DNA of 38,752 nucleotides, taken from CAZJOD01 sp964547525 (GTDB lineage: Bacteria > Bacillota > Clostridia > JAAYHZ01). The notes under the pieces were generated by a model. That model did no database searches. It had not been told where the DNA came from and worked only from the letters and a program-made list of their open reading frames with translations. This document shows, in pieces, positions 1-8,804 of the stretch. The position numbers were made by a program, and so were the translations under genes. Each line of letters begins with the position of its first letter. The first letter of the stretch is position 1. The stretch lies in contig CAZJOD010000012.1 of the NCBI GenBank assembly GCA_964547525.1, positions 1 to 38,752 on the forward strand, given 5' to 3'.

Positions 1-10
1 ATGTAGGCAA
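1..10 (-). CDS. rpsL: 30S ribosomal protein S12, first codons only (cut by window edge)
   Basis: Only the first three codons lie in the window. They read TTG CCT ACA, i.e. Met-Pro-Thr, the near-universal start of ribosomal protein S12 (MPT...). A strong ribosome binding site, GGAGGTG (17-23), sits 6 bases upstream. The position directly after an L7Ae-family gene and rpoBC is where rpsL is found in Bacillus and clostridia. The call rests on this start and the gene order; the rest of the gene is outside the window. Confidence 0.6.
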
Positions 11-48
11 ATGTGGCACCTCCTTTCGTTTTATTATAACATTTATTG

Positions 49-297
49 TTATTGTTTATGCAAAGTGCATGCAACAGCAGCACCTACTTCGATTCCGCAA
101 GCTTTACCCAGATGTGATTTGGAATCTACATATACAATCTCAATTTCTTTTTTTACAGATAATCTTTCAAATTCTTCAATTATATGCTTATCTGAGTCTT
201 TTGCGATAAAAATACGCTTTGCGCTGTTATTCGCTATGGCTTTCAAACATTGTTTTCTTCCTACAGCCTTATTGTTATTCTTCAAATCGGCTAACAA
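49..297 (-). CDS. rplGB: L7Ae-family ribosomal protein (YbxF type)
   Basis: An 82-residue protein of the L7Ae/L30e/S12e RNA-binding family, which binds kink-turn RNA; the Bacillus YbxF member associates with the ribosome. The C-terminal half carries the family signature LGKACGIEVGAA, and the central segment (IFIAKDSD) matches the family's beta strand. The start is taken as TTG at 297, because GGAGG (305-309) lies 7 bases upstream. An earlier in-frame start at 327 would place this GGAGG inside the coding region. The length fits the family (about 80-82 residues). It lies between rpoC and rpsL, the usual Firmicutes position. A separate promoter at 351-380 suggests it is transcribed with rpsL independently of rpoBC. 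Confidence 0.9.
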   Translation of the reverse strand: MLADLKNNNKAVGRKQCLKAIANNSAKRIFIAKDSDKHIIEEFERLSVKKEIEIVYVDSKSHLGKACGIEVGAAVACTLHKQ

Positions 298-350
298 TTT
301 TATACCTCCGGACATTCCGAATCCCAATTACGCGTTTTTCACGCCATAAC

Positions 351-380
351 ATTCTACCACTGAAATTTTTACTTTGTCAA
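351..380 (-). promoter_or_regulatory. Sigma-A-type promoter for the L7Ae-rpsL unit
   Basis: On the minus strand a perfect -35 TTGACA (375-380) is followed after 18 bases by TAGAAT (351-356, five of six matches to TATAAT). The predicted start near 344 gives a leader of about 47 nt before the TTG start of the L7Ae gene. Confidence 0.65.
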
Positions 381-497
381 TATCCATTTTAAATAATTTA
401 TAAGAATAAAGTAGGCGTAAATCTCAAAATTTTAATTTTGATGATAATGGACTCTTTATTTTAACGTTTAAAATTTATTCACATATCTCTTAAGCAG

Positions 498-529
498 CAG
501 GTTGACTCGCAAATTTGTGAGTCAACCTG
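498..529 (-). terminator. Strong hairpin after rpoC, without U tract
   Basis: The arms CAGGTTGACTC (498-508) and GAGTCAACCTG (519-529) pair perfectly over 11 bp, and the loop itself holds the palindrome CAAATTTG. It begins 7 bases after the rpoC stop codon. No run of T follows in either direction, so it could be a factor-dependent or weak terminator, or an mRNA 3'-end stabilising or processing site. It separates rpoBC from the independent promoter of the L7Ae gene. Confidence 0.45.
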
Positions 530-535
530 TTCATC

Positions 536-3500
536 TTAAATTCTGTCGTCGTCTTGGTCTTCGTCTTCTTCATCATAATAATTTTCATTCAACAGCTCAA
601 AACTATCATCGTCATCATCTTTATCTTCATCAAATTCATCCGGTTCTCTTTTGCTAAAATCATCATCAAAAAAGTCCTCTTCATCATCGTCTAAATAATC
701 ATGATCAACAACATCATCATCTTCTTCATCTTCATCTTCATTTATAAAGTCCACTTCAAATTCTTCATCATCGGTAAAATCTACATGACTTTTATCACTG
801 TAATCATCAAGGAAATCACGACTGTTCGCTTTTATAGCTTCTCTGTATGCCTTTTCATCTATAGGCATTACCTGGTCGTTTTTACCTTCGTAATCTATTT
901 CAATATCACTGTATTTTTTCATTCCGGTACCGGCAGGAATTAATTTTCCGATAATTACATTTTCTTTTAACCCAATCAACGGATCAACTTTTCCCTTTAT
1001 GGCAGCGTCTGTCAATACTCTGGTGGTTTCTTGGAAAGAAGCTGCAGACAAGAACGATTCCATAGCCAAAGAAGCTTTTGTTATACCTAACAATACCCTA
1101 TTACCTGTAGCCGTTTCTCTGCCGGCTCTTTCCATTAGAGCGTTTTGATCTCTGAACTCGAATATATCCACCAAACTTCCGGGTAACAAATCGGTATCTC
1201 CGGGGTTTTCTATTTTTACTTTTTTCATCATTTGGCGAACAATAACCTCGATATGCTTGTCATTTATATCCACACCTTGGAGTCTATAAACTTTTTGCAC
1301 TTCGTGTGCAAGGTATTCTTGAACACCTCTTGATCCTTTTATTTTTAATATATCATGAGGATTAACAGAACCTTCGGTTATTTCATCACCGGCTTCAATA
1401 TAATCGCCTTCAGTTACTTTTACTCTTGAACCGTATGGTATGGAATAGCTTCTACTGTCTCCTTGCGGATCAGTTACAATAACATCTCTTTTCTTTTTGC
1501 TTTCAACAATTGTAACGCGCCCCGAAATTTCACTAATAATTGCAAGTCCTTTAGGTTTTCTAGCTTCAAATAACTCTTCGACACGCGGCAAACCTTGTGT
1601 TATATCACTACCTGCTACACCTCCGGTATGGAAAGTTCTCATTGTTAACTGCGTACCCGGCTCACCAATAGACTGTGCTGCAATTATACCTACGGCTTCA
1701 CCGACATTAACTTCAGATGCGGTCGCCAAGTTGACTCCATAACATTTAGCACATACTCCATGACGAGTATTACATGTCAATACCGAACGTACGGTCATTT
1801 TACCTATTCCGGCTTTTACTATTTGATCTGCTGAATAATCGGATATCATATCTCCCTTTTCAACTATAATCTCCCCTGTTTCCGGATGAATCACATCGGC
1901 TACCGTATATCTGCCGGCAATCCTCTCCTGCAAACTTTCAATTACTTCTTTACCGTCCAATATGACTTTAACTTCAATACCTTCTTCACTACCGCAATCG
2001 ATCTCGGTAACAATAACATCTTGGCTGACATCAACCAAACGCCTTGTAAGATACCCGGAATCGGCTGTTCTAAGAGCGGTATCGGCCAATCCCTTTCTGG
2101 CTCCGTGGCTTGAAATAAAGAACTCTAAAACATTCAAACCTTCTCTGAAACTTGATCTTATAGGAATTTCAACAGTCTTACCGGTGGTGTCACTCATAAG
2201 ACCACGCATACCTGCCAACTGTTTTATTTGCTTTACCTGACCTCTGGCACCTGATGTAGACATCATGTATAGCGGGTTGAACTTTCCTAAGTTTTTCATT
2301 AATGCGTCGGTAATATCGTCATTTGTTTTTGTCCAAATATCTATAACCGATTTATATCTTTCATCATCTGATATCAGTCCTCGCTTATATTGTCTGCTTA
2401 CTTTTTCGATCTCAGCTTCAGCCATTTCTATATATTTCTCTTTGACATCCGGGATTTCCATATCTGTGACACCAATTGTTATAGCACCTCTTGTAGAGTA
2501 TTTAAATCCCAACTCTTTTATTTCATCAAGCACTTCCGCCGTTTTTGCAATACCGTGCTTTTTAATACACTTTTCTACTATTGAACTTAACTCTTTTTTC
2601 CCGACTACAAATTGTACTTCGGGTTCAAACATATTATCAGGGTTTGTTCTGTCTATAAATCCAAGGTCTTGTGGAATAGCATCATTGAATATGATCCTAC
2701 CTGCCGTTGTATTAACCAGTCCGTATTTTTCAACCCCGTCTATCAACCTTGTCATTCTAACACGTATTTTAGTATGAAGTGATATAATATGCTCATTGTA
2801 AGCGTACATAACTTCGGTCACCGACGAATATGCTTTTCCTTCATTGGGTTCACCGTCTTTTTCTATTGTAAGGTAGTAACTACCCAAAATCATGTCCTGG
2901 GAAGGTACTGCAATAGGTTTTCCATCCTTAGGAGCTAAAAGGTTATTGGCTGAAAGCATAAGAAATCTTGCTTCGGCCTGCGCTTCAGCCGACAACGGTA
3001 CATGCACCGCCATTTGGTCGCCGTCAAAGTCGGCATTGTAAGCGGTACATACCAACGGATGTAATTTTAACGCTCTACCTTCCACCAACACAGGTTCAAA
3101 GGCTTGTATTCCCAAACGATGGAGTGTAGGAGCTCTGTTTAGTAGTACCGGATGCTCTTTTATAACTTCTTCCAATACATCCCATACTTCGTTACGTACT
3201 CTTTCCACCATTCTTTTTGCATTTTTTATATTATGTGCAGGTCCGTCCTGAACCAACCTTTTCATTACAAAAGGTTTAAATAATTCTAATGCCATTTCTT
3301 TCGGTAAACCGCATTGATACATTTTTAATTCAGGTCCGACAACTATAACGGAACGACCCGAATAATCCACACGTTTTCCCAATAGATTCTGTCTGAAACG
3401 CCCCTGTTTTCCTTTTAACATATCGGATAATGACTTCAAAGGCCTGTTACCAGGTCCGGTAACAGGACGACCTCTTCGACCGTTATTGATCAAGGCGTCC

Positions 3501-4375
3501 ACAGCTTCTTGAAGCATCCTTTTTTCATTTCTTACGATAATTGAAGGTGCTCCCAAATCCAATAACCTCTTCAACCGGTTATTTCTATTAATCACTCTTC
3601 TATACAGGTCATTTAGGTCGGAAGTTGCAAATCTACCACCGTCAAGCTGAACCATAGGTCTTAATTCAGGAGGAATTACCGGGATTGCATCCATAATCAT
3701 CCACTCGGGTTTGTTGCCCGACTTTCTGAATGCTTCTACCACATCCAGTCTTTTTATAATCCTGATTTTCTTTTGTCCCGCCGCATTTCTTAGAGCTTCT
3801 CTTAATTCTTTGGCTTCTTTATCCAAATTAATATCTTCTAAGAGTTCTTTGACAGCCTCGGCACCCATTCCTACACGAAATACATTCCCAAACTTTTCAA
3901 TACTGTCTCTATACTCTTTTTCGGTAAGCACCTGCTTTTTTACCAACAAAGTCTGTCCCGGATCAAGTACTACATAATTTGCAAAATAAAGTACTTTCTC
4001 TAAAGCTCTAGGAGACATATCCAATATCAAACCCATTCTACTGGGTATACCTCTAAAGTACCATATATGCGAAACCGGTGCGGCTAATTCTATATGTCCC
4101 ATTCTCTCTCTTCGGACATCCGAACGAGTGACTTCGACACCACATCTATCGCAAATAATACCTTTATATCTTATCCTTTTATATTTTCCGCAATGGCATT
4201 CCCAATTCTTAGTAGGTCCGAATATTCTTTCACAAAACAGACCGTCTCTTTCCGGCTTCAATGTTCTGTAATTTATTGTTTCGGGCTTTTTAACTTCGCC
4301 TCTGGACCATTCACGGATTTTTTCCGGTGAAGCAAGGCCTATTCTTATTTTATCAAAATTATTGAATTCTTGCAC
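536..4375 (-). CDS. rpoC: DNA-directed RNA polymerase subunit beta'
   Basis: The catalytic beta' subunit of RNA polymerase, 1279 residues. Zinc-ribbon cysteines lie at C60, C62, C75 and C78. The magnesium-binding active-site motif NADFDGDQM spans residues 447-455 (D449, D451, D453). A second zinc site (CNTRHGVCAKC) and the trigger-loop region (QSIGEPGTQLTMRTFHTGG) are present. The start is GTG at 4375, with AGGGAG about 9 bases upstream, 44 bp after rpoB, so the two are co-transcribed. The odd part is the C-terminus: residues 1191-1279 are a low-complexity tail in which about 50 of 89 residues are Asp or Glu and only about 5 are Lys or Arg. The protein is about 80 residues longer than the roughly 1200-residue Bacillus protein, and the tail accounts for this. 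Confidence 0.99.
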   Translation of the reverse strand: MQEFNNFDKIRIGLASPEKIREWSRGEVKKPETINYRTLKPERDGLFCERIFGPTKNWECHCGKYKRIRYKGIICDRCGVEVTRSDVRRERMGHIELAAPVSHIWYFRGIPSRMGLILDMSPRALEKVLYFANYVVLDPGQTLLVKKQVLTEKEYRDSIEKFGNVFRVGMGAEAVKELLEDINLDKEAKELREALRNAAGQKKIRIIKRLDVVEAFRKSGNKPEWMIMDAIPVIPPELRPMVQLDGGRFATSDLNDLYRRVINRNNRLKRLLDLGAPSIIVRNEKRMLQEAVDALINNGRRGRPVTGPGNRPLKSLSDMLKGKQGRFRQNLLGKRVDYSGRSVIVVGPELKMYQCGLPKEMALELFKPFVMKRLVQDGPAHNIKNAKRMVERVRNEVWDVLEEVIKEHPVLLNRAPTLHRLGIQAFEPVLVEGRALKLHPLVCTAYNADFDGDQMAVHVPLSAEAQAEARFLMLSANNLLAPKDGKPIAVPSQDMILGSYYLTIEKDGEPNEGKAYSSVTEVMYAYNEHIISLHTKIRVRMTRLIDGVEKYGLVNTTAGRIIFNDAIPQDLGFIDRTNPDNMFEPEVQFVVGKKELSSIVEKCIKKHGIAKTAEVLDEIKELGFKYSTRGAITIGVTDMEIPDVKEKYIEMAEAEIEKVSRQYKRGLISDDERYKSVIDIWTKTNDDITDALMKNLGKFNPLYMMSTSGARGQVKQIKQLAGMRGLMSDTTGKTVEIPIRSSFREGLNVLEFFISSHGARKGLADTALRTADSGYLTRRLVDVSQDVIVTEIDCGSEEGIEVKVILDGKEVIESLQERIAGRYTVADVIHPETGEIIVEKGDMISDYSADQIVKAGIGKMTVRSVLTCNTRHGVCAKCYGVNLATASEVNVGEAVGIIAAQSIGEPGTQLTMRTFHTGGVAGSDITQGLPRVEELFEARKPKGLAIISEISGRVTIVESKKKRDVIVTDPQGDSRSYSIPYGSRVKVTEGDYIEAGDEITEGSVNPHDILKIKGSRGVQEYLAHEVQKVYRLQGVDINDKHIEVIVRQMMKKVKIENPGDTDLLPGSLVDIFEFRDQNALMERAGRETATGNRVLLGITKASLAMESFLSAASFQETTRVLTDAAIKGKVDPLIGLKENVIIGKLIPAGTGMKKYSDIEIDYEGKNDQVMPIDEKAYREAIKANSRDFLDDYSDKSHVDFTDDEEFEVDFINEDEDEEDDDVVDHDYLDDDEEDFFDDDFSKREPDEFDEDKDDDDDSFELLNENYYDEEDEDQDDDRI

Positions 4376-4419
4376 TTTAGGTATCTCCCTTCCGTAATAA
4401 ATCAGCCGCTTAAAATATG

Positions 4420-7400
4420 TTAGTTAAACATATCGTCTATTTTATCGGGATCCAATTCATTTCCCTCTTCTTCTAAGTCTTCTATAGTTTTCTCGGACAT
4501 ACCGATGTCAAAATCGTCGGATTCTTCACTTTCATCTTCAAGCATATCCGAACCGTATCTTTTATCTTCGGGATAGTCATCATCCGGACCATCCAAACTA
4601 TAATCAAAATTTCCGGATTGGTATTGCTCTTCCAGATTTTCAAGTCCATCCTCTACCGATTCTTTAAGTGATATTTCGCCTTGAGTATCGGAAAAGACTC
4701 TTACATCTAAAGCTAAACTCTGTAGTTCTTTGATTAAAACTTTGAATGATTCCGGAATTCCGGCTTCGGGTACATTTTCTCCTTTAACGATAGCTTCATA
4801 TGTCTTGACCCTACCTACAACATCATCGGATTTAACCGTTAATATTTCTTGCAAAGTATACGCCGCTCCATACGCTTCCAAAGCCCATACTTCCATTTCA
4901 CCGAACCTTTGTCCTCCGAATTGTGCTTTACCACCTAGAGGCTGTTGGGTTACCAGAGAGTAAGGACCGGTTGAGCGGGCATGTATTTTATCGTCAACAA
5001 GATGCAATAATTTAAGAAAATACATATACCCTACAGTTACAGGATTATCGAATCTATCGCCGGTTCTTCCGTCATATAGCCAAGACTTACCGTTTTCCGG
5101 TAAACCGGCCAGTTTTAGTGTTTCGAATATATCATTTTCATTGGCGCCGTCAAATACCGGTGTAGCAACTTTCCAACCTAAAGCTTTTGCCGCATAACCT
5201 AAATGAACTTCCAAAACTTGTCCTATATTCATACGTGAAGGTACACCCAGTGGATTTAACACTATTTCCAACGGTGTTCCGTCAGGAAGGTAAGGCATAT
5301 CTTCCTCGGGTAAAATTCTTGATATAACACCCTTATTACCGTGACGTCCGGCCATTTTATCCCCAACCGATATTTTTCTTTTTTGCGCAATATATACGCG
5401 CACCAATTGGTTAACTCCGGGCGGTAATTCATCTCCGTTTTCACGGGTGAACACTTTTACATCAACTATTATACCTGCTTCTCCGTGTGGTACCCTTAAG
5501 GAGGTATCTCTGACTTCTCTTGCTTTTTCACCGAAAATAGCTCTTAAAAGTCTTTCTTCGGCCGATAACTCGGTTTCTCCTTTGGGTGTGACTTTTCCTA
5601 CTAATATATCCCCGGCTAATACTTCGGCACCTATACGTATAATTCCACGTTCATCCAAATCTTTTAGCGTATCATCCGATACATTGGGGATATCTCTGGT
5701 GATCTCTTCCGGACCCAGCTTGGTATCCCTTGCTTCGGATTCATATTCTTCTATGTGTATCGATGTAAATACATCATCTTTTACAAGTTTTTCACTTATT
5801 AAAATGGCGTCTTCATAATTATATCCTTCCCATGTCATAAAACCGATCAAAACGTTTCTACCTAATGCAATCTCACCGTTTTCAGTAGAAGGTCCGTCGG
5901 CTATCACATCTCCGGCTTTTATCTTTTGTCCTGTTTTAACTATAGGTCTTTGATTAATGCAAGTACCTTGGTTAGATCTTTTATATTTTAATAATCTGTA
6001 TACGTCTTTTCTTCCGTTATCAGTCCTGATTATAATCTGTCGAGATTCAACACTCTCAACCGTACCGTTTTCTTTCGCAAGAATCACAACACCCGAGTCA
6101 CGTGCCACCTTATATTCCATTCCGGTACCGATTACAGGTGCTTGGGTTTTTATTAAGGGCACCGCCTGACGCTGCATGTTAGAACCCATTAAAGCTCTGT
6201 TGGCATCGTCATTTTCAAGAAACGGTATCATTGATGTTGCAACCGAAACAAGCTGCTTCGGAGAAACATCCATAAAATCGATCCTTTCTTTGTCAACTTC
6301 AAATTTTTCCGATTTATGTCTGGATGCGATTTTATTCTTTATAAATGCACCGGTTTCATCTAATAAAGCGTTTGCTTGTGCAATTGTATATTTATCTTCT
6401 TCTTTAGCGGTTAAATATACAATCTCATTTGTAACAATATGCTTTTGCTTATCAACTTTACGATAAGGCGCTTCAATAAAACCATATTCATTTATACGCG
6501 CATAGGTACTCAATGAATTTATTAATCCTATATTAGGTCCTTCAGGAGTTTCTATGGGGCACATTCTGCCGTAATGTGAATAATGAACGTCTCTAACTTC
6601 AAATGACGCTCTCTCTCTACTCAGACCACCCGGTCCCAATGCACTTAAACGCCTTTTATGCGTCAATTCAGCCAAAGGATTAGGCTGATCCATAAATTGT
6701 GACAATTGGCTGCTTCCGAAAAATTCTTTTATTGAGGCTGCCACAGGACGCGGATTAATCAATGCTTGTGGAGTGGCGGCATCTATATCCTGTATAGTCA
6801 TTCTTTCACGAACCACTCTTTCCATTCTTGAAATACCTATCCTAAATTGGTTTTGTAACAATTCTCCTACAGAACGAACTCTCCTGTTCCCTAAATGGTC
6901 TATGTCATCAGTGTCACCAATACCATATGCCAAATTAAACATATAGTTTATAGATGCAATAATATCTTCTTTAGTAATATGTTTTGGCATTAAACTATAT
7001 CTTTTCTCCATTAAAGCTCTTTTAATGTCTTTTTCATTGTCATATTTCGATATTATTTCTGATAATACATCATATCTGACTGTCGGCGTCAAACCCACAT
7101 CACTTACATCAAAATCAATGAATGCTTTTATTTCAACCATTTTATTAGAAATAACCTTTACCGATTTTCCTTCAATAGTCAAATAAACTACGTTTACTCC
7201 GTTGTTTTGTATTTCACGCGCTTTTTCGGCCGTTATCAATTGATCCTTTTCCAACAATATCTCACCGGTTATAGGGCTGATAATATCCAGATCAGATACA
7301 AAGCCTGTAATTCTTTCACTTAAATTAAGTTTTTCATTAAATTTGAAGCGTCCGAAACGAGCCAAGTCATATCTTCTCGGATCAAAAAATAAATTGTTTA

Positions 7401-8160
7401 ATAGTGATGTGGCACTTTCTATGGTTGGCGGTTCACCGGGACGTAACCTTTTATATATTTCAATAATTCCCTCTTCCATTGATTTGGTAGTATCTTTAGA
7501 CAGAGTAGCTAAAAGCCTTTCGTCTTCACCGAATAATTCTATAATTTCCTGGTCGGAATTATATCCCATAGCACGAATGAATACGGTAATCGGTAATTTT
7601 CTCATTCTGTCGATTCTAACGGACATTATGTCATTAGAATCGGTTTCATACTCCAACCATGCACCTCTATTAGGTATTACAGTGTTGGCAAACAGAACCT
7701 TTCCCGTTTTATCTATTTTACTTGTATAATAAATACCCGGTGAGCGAACCAATTGGCTTACAATAACTCTTTCGGCTCCATTAATTATGAATGTTCCTTT
7801 GTCAGTCATCAAAGGGAAATCACCCATAAATATTTCCTGCTCTTTTACTTCTCCGGTTTCTTTGTTTATTAATCTGACCTTAACTTTAAGAGGAGCAGAA
7901 TAGGTTGTGTCCCTTTCTTTGCATTCCTCCACGGAATATTTGGGTTGATCTTTGATACTGTAATCTACAAATTCCAAAATTAGACTCTCTGTATAATCGG
8001 TAATTGGAGAAACGTCTCTAAAGACTTCCCTGAGTCCTTCTTCCCAAAACCAATTATATGAATTCTTTTGCACCTCTATGAGGTTTGGCATTTCCAGAAC
8101 CTCGTCAATTTTGGAGTAACTCATCCTAACATTACTTCCTAGCTTTACAGGATGCACCAT
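4420..8160 (-). CDS. rpoB: DNA-directed RNA polymerase subunit beta
   Basis: The beta subunit of RNA polymerase, 1246 residues. Recognisable segments are SPGIYY in the N-terminal lobe, the rifampicin-pocket region GSSQLSQFMDQ...THKRRLSALGPGGL (around residues 480-510), TWEGYNYEDAI, and GDKMAGRHGNKGVIS near the active site. The rifampicin-contact Gln, Asp, His and Ser residues have the susceptible form. ATG start at 8160 with GAGGTGAT 5 bases upstream. Like RpoC it ends in an acidic extension: about the last 85 residues are rich in Asp and Glu and lie beyond the conserved core. The gene has its own promoter (8289-8315) and a structured leader, and is preceded by apbE rather than by the usual rplJ-rplL. 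Confidence 0.99.
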   Translation of the reverse strand: MVHPVKLGSNVRMSYSKIDEVLEMPNLIEVQKNSYNWFWEEGLREVFRDVSPITDYTESLILEFVDYSIKDQPKYSVEECKERDTTYSAPLKVKVRLINKETGEVKEQEIFMGDFPLMTDKGTFIINGAERVIVSQLVRSPGIYYTSKIDKTGKVLFANTVIPNRGAWLEYETDSNDIMSVRIDRMRKLPITVFIRAMGYNSDQEIIELFGEDERLLATLSKDTTKSMEEGIIEIYKRLRPGEPPTIESATSLLNNLFFDPRRYDLARFGRFKFNEKLNLSERITGFVSDLDIISPITGEILLEKDQLITAEKAREIQNNGVNVVYLTIEGKSVKVISNKMVEIKAFIDFDVSDVGLTPTVRYDVLSEIISKYDNEKDIKRALMEKRYSLMPKHITKEDIIASINYMFNLAYGIGDTDDIDHLGNRRVRSVGELLQNQFRIGISRMERVVRERMTIQDIDAATPQALINPRPVAASIKEFFGSSQLSQFMDQPNPLAELTHKRRLSALGPGGLSRERASFEVRDVHYSHYGRMCPIETPEGPNIGLINSLSTYARINEYGFIEAPYRKVDKQKHIVTNEIVYLTAKEEDKYTIAQANALLDETGAFIKNKIASRHKSEKFEVDKERIDFMDVSPKQLVSVATSMIPFLENDDANRALMGSNMQRQAVPLIKTQAPVIGTGMEYKVARDSGVVILAKENGTVESVESRQIIIRTDNGRKDVYRLLKYKRSNQGTCINQRPIVKTGQKIKAGDVIADGPSTENGEIALGRNVLIGFMTWEGYNYEDAILISEKLVKDDVFTSIHIEEYESEARDTKLGPEEITRDIPNVSDDTLKDLDERGIIRIGAEVLAGDILVGKVTPKGETELSAEERLLRAIFGEKAREVRDTSLRVPHGEAGIIVDVKVFTRENGDELPPGVNQLVRVYIAQKRKISVGDKMAGRHGNKGVISRILPEEDMPYLPDGTPLEIVLNPLGVPSRMNIGQVLEVHLGYAAKALGWKVATPVFDGANENDIFETLKLAGLPENGKSWLYDGRTGDRFDNPVTVGYMYFLKLLHLVDDKIHARSTGPYSLVTQQPLGGKAQFGGQRFGEMEVWALEAYGAAYTLQEILTVKSDDVVGRVKTYEAIVKGENVPEAGIPESFKVLIKELQSLALDVRVFSDTQGEISLKESVEDGLENLEEQYQSGNFDYSLDGPDDDYPEDKRYGSDMLEDESEESDDFDIGMSEKTIEDLEEEGNELDPDKIDDMFN

Positions 8161-8216
8161 CTATAATCACCTCATATGCGTTAGTAGTAGCCCTTCCTTT
8201 GTTAAGGAATAGATCT

Positions 8217-8258
8217 TTATCGGTATGATTCCCTGTTATCAGGGTATACTACCGATAA
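8217..8258 (-). promoter_or_regulatory. Structured rpoB leader hairpin
   Basis: In the 120-nt leader of rpoB the arms TTATCGGTA (8217-8225) and TACCGATAA (8250-8258) pair perfectly. Inside them lies a symmetric 5x5 internal loop and a second stem, CCCTG/CAGGG (8231-8235 with 8240-8244), closed by a TTAT loop. A small second hairpin (TTCCTT/AAGGAA, 8194-8209) follows before the ribosome binding site. No T run follows either hairpin, so attenuation by intrinsic termination is not evident. mRNA stability, processing or a protein-binding site are possible roles. Confidence 0.45.
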
Positions 8259-8288
8259 AAGAATATAATCGGGCGGGCGTTTCCCTAT

Positions 8289-8315
8289 ATAATATATGAA
8301 TAGCGGATCTGTCAA
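8289..8315 (-). promoter_or_regulatory. Putative rpoBC promoter
   Basis: On the minus strand a perfect -35 TTGACA (8310-8315) is followed by an AT-rich segment with TATTAT (8289-8294) at 15 bases and overlapping TATA-like hexamers at 16-18 bases. Transcription would start near 8280 and give a leader of about 120 nt. The -35 is convincing; the exact -10 is uncertain. Confidence 0.5.
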
Positions 8316-8804
8316 CGAACCGTTTCACAATCAAAACAATAAACAACAAATGCATTCACGTAATTATGTACGCTTTATCCGGTCTGTTACCGGAACCCCC
8401 TAAAGACACATAATAAAATGGTTCTAACCGCCTTTAAACTATTTGATATACAAAGCCTTTCAAGGGACAGTTCAACCACCTTTCTATTAAAACAATAACA
8501 AATGTGAATTTTTAGCTTCTATATTAAAAAACATACTTTACGTATTGTACCCACTTATTGTAATTTTTATGCGTTTATGATATAATGAACACATTAAATT
8601 CGATTAATACGTATATACTATATTATATACCAAATTTGTTCAATATAATAATACCGCAGTTTTTAATTATATCAAGTATATATATTAATGTCAATACACT
8701 TTTTCATAATAATAGAAAAAAATTTACCAAAATTTTTTATGCGAAATTTATCCCCACGATCTCACATTAAAGCACTAAAAGTTTAAAAGCTTAAGTTTAA
8801 CTGA
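8316..8804. other. Intergenic region between apbE and the rpoB promoter, no gene seen
   Basis: This AT-rich stretch of nearly 490 bases holds no convincing gene. A 61-codon frame at 8585-8770 has no ribosome binding site and a composition typical of random AT-rich DNA. There is a small hairpin TCCGGT/ACCGGA (8378-8394). An all-A/T 9-bp inverted repeat (8717-8738) could at most be a weak terminator downstream of apbE. No tRNA, riboswitch or repeat family was recognised. Confidence 0.5.

Noticed and set aside
11..349. 112-codon open frame on the plus strand opposite the L7Ae gene
   Set aside because: It overlaps a clear ribosomal gene, its promoter and the rpsL start on the other strand, and shows no family features.
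2265..2777. 170-codon open frame antisense to rpoC
   Set aside because: It is a shadow of the conserved rpoC coding strand; the protein has no family features and no ribosome binding site.
8161..8280. Riboswitch or T-box in the rpoB leader
   Set aside because: No T-box sequence, no known aptamer core and no terminator stem were found; only simple hairpins.
8585..8770. Possible small membrane protein on the plus strand between apbE and rpoB
   Set aside because: No ribosome binding site, composition typical of random AT-rich DNA, and no recognisable motif.
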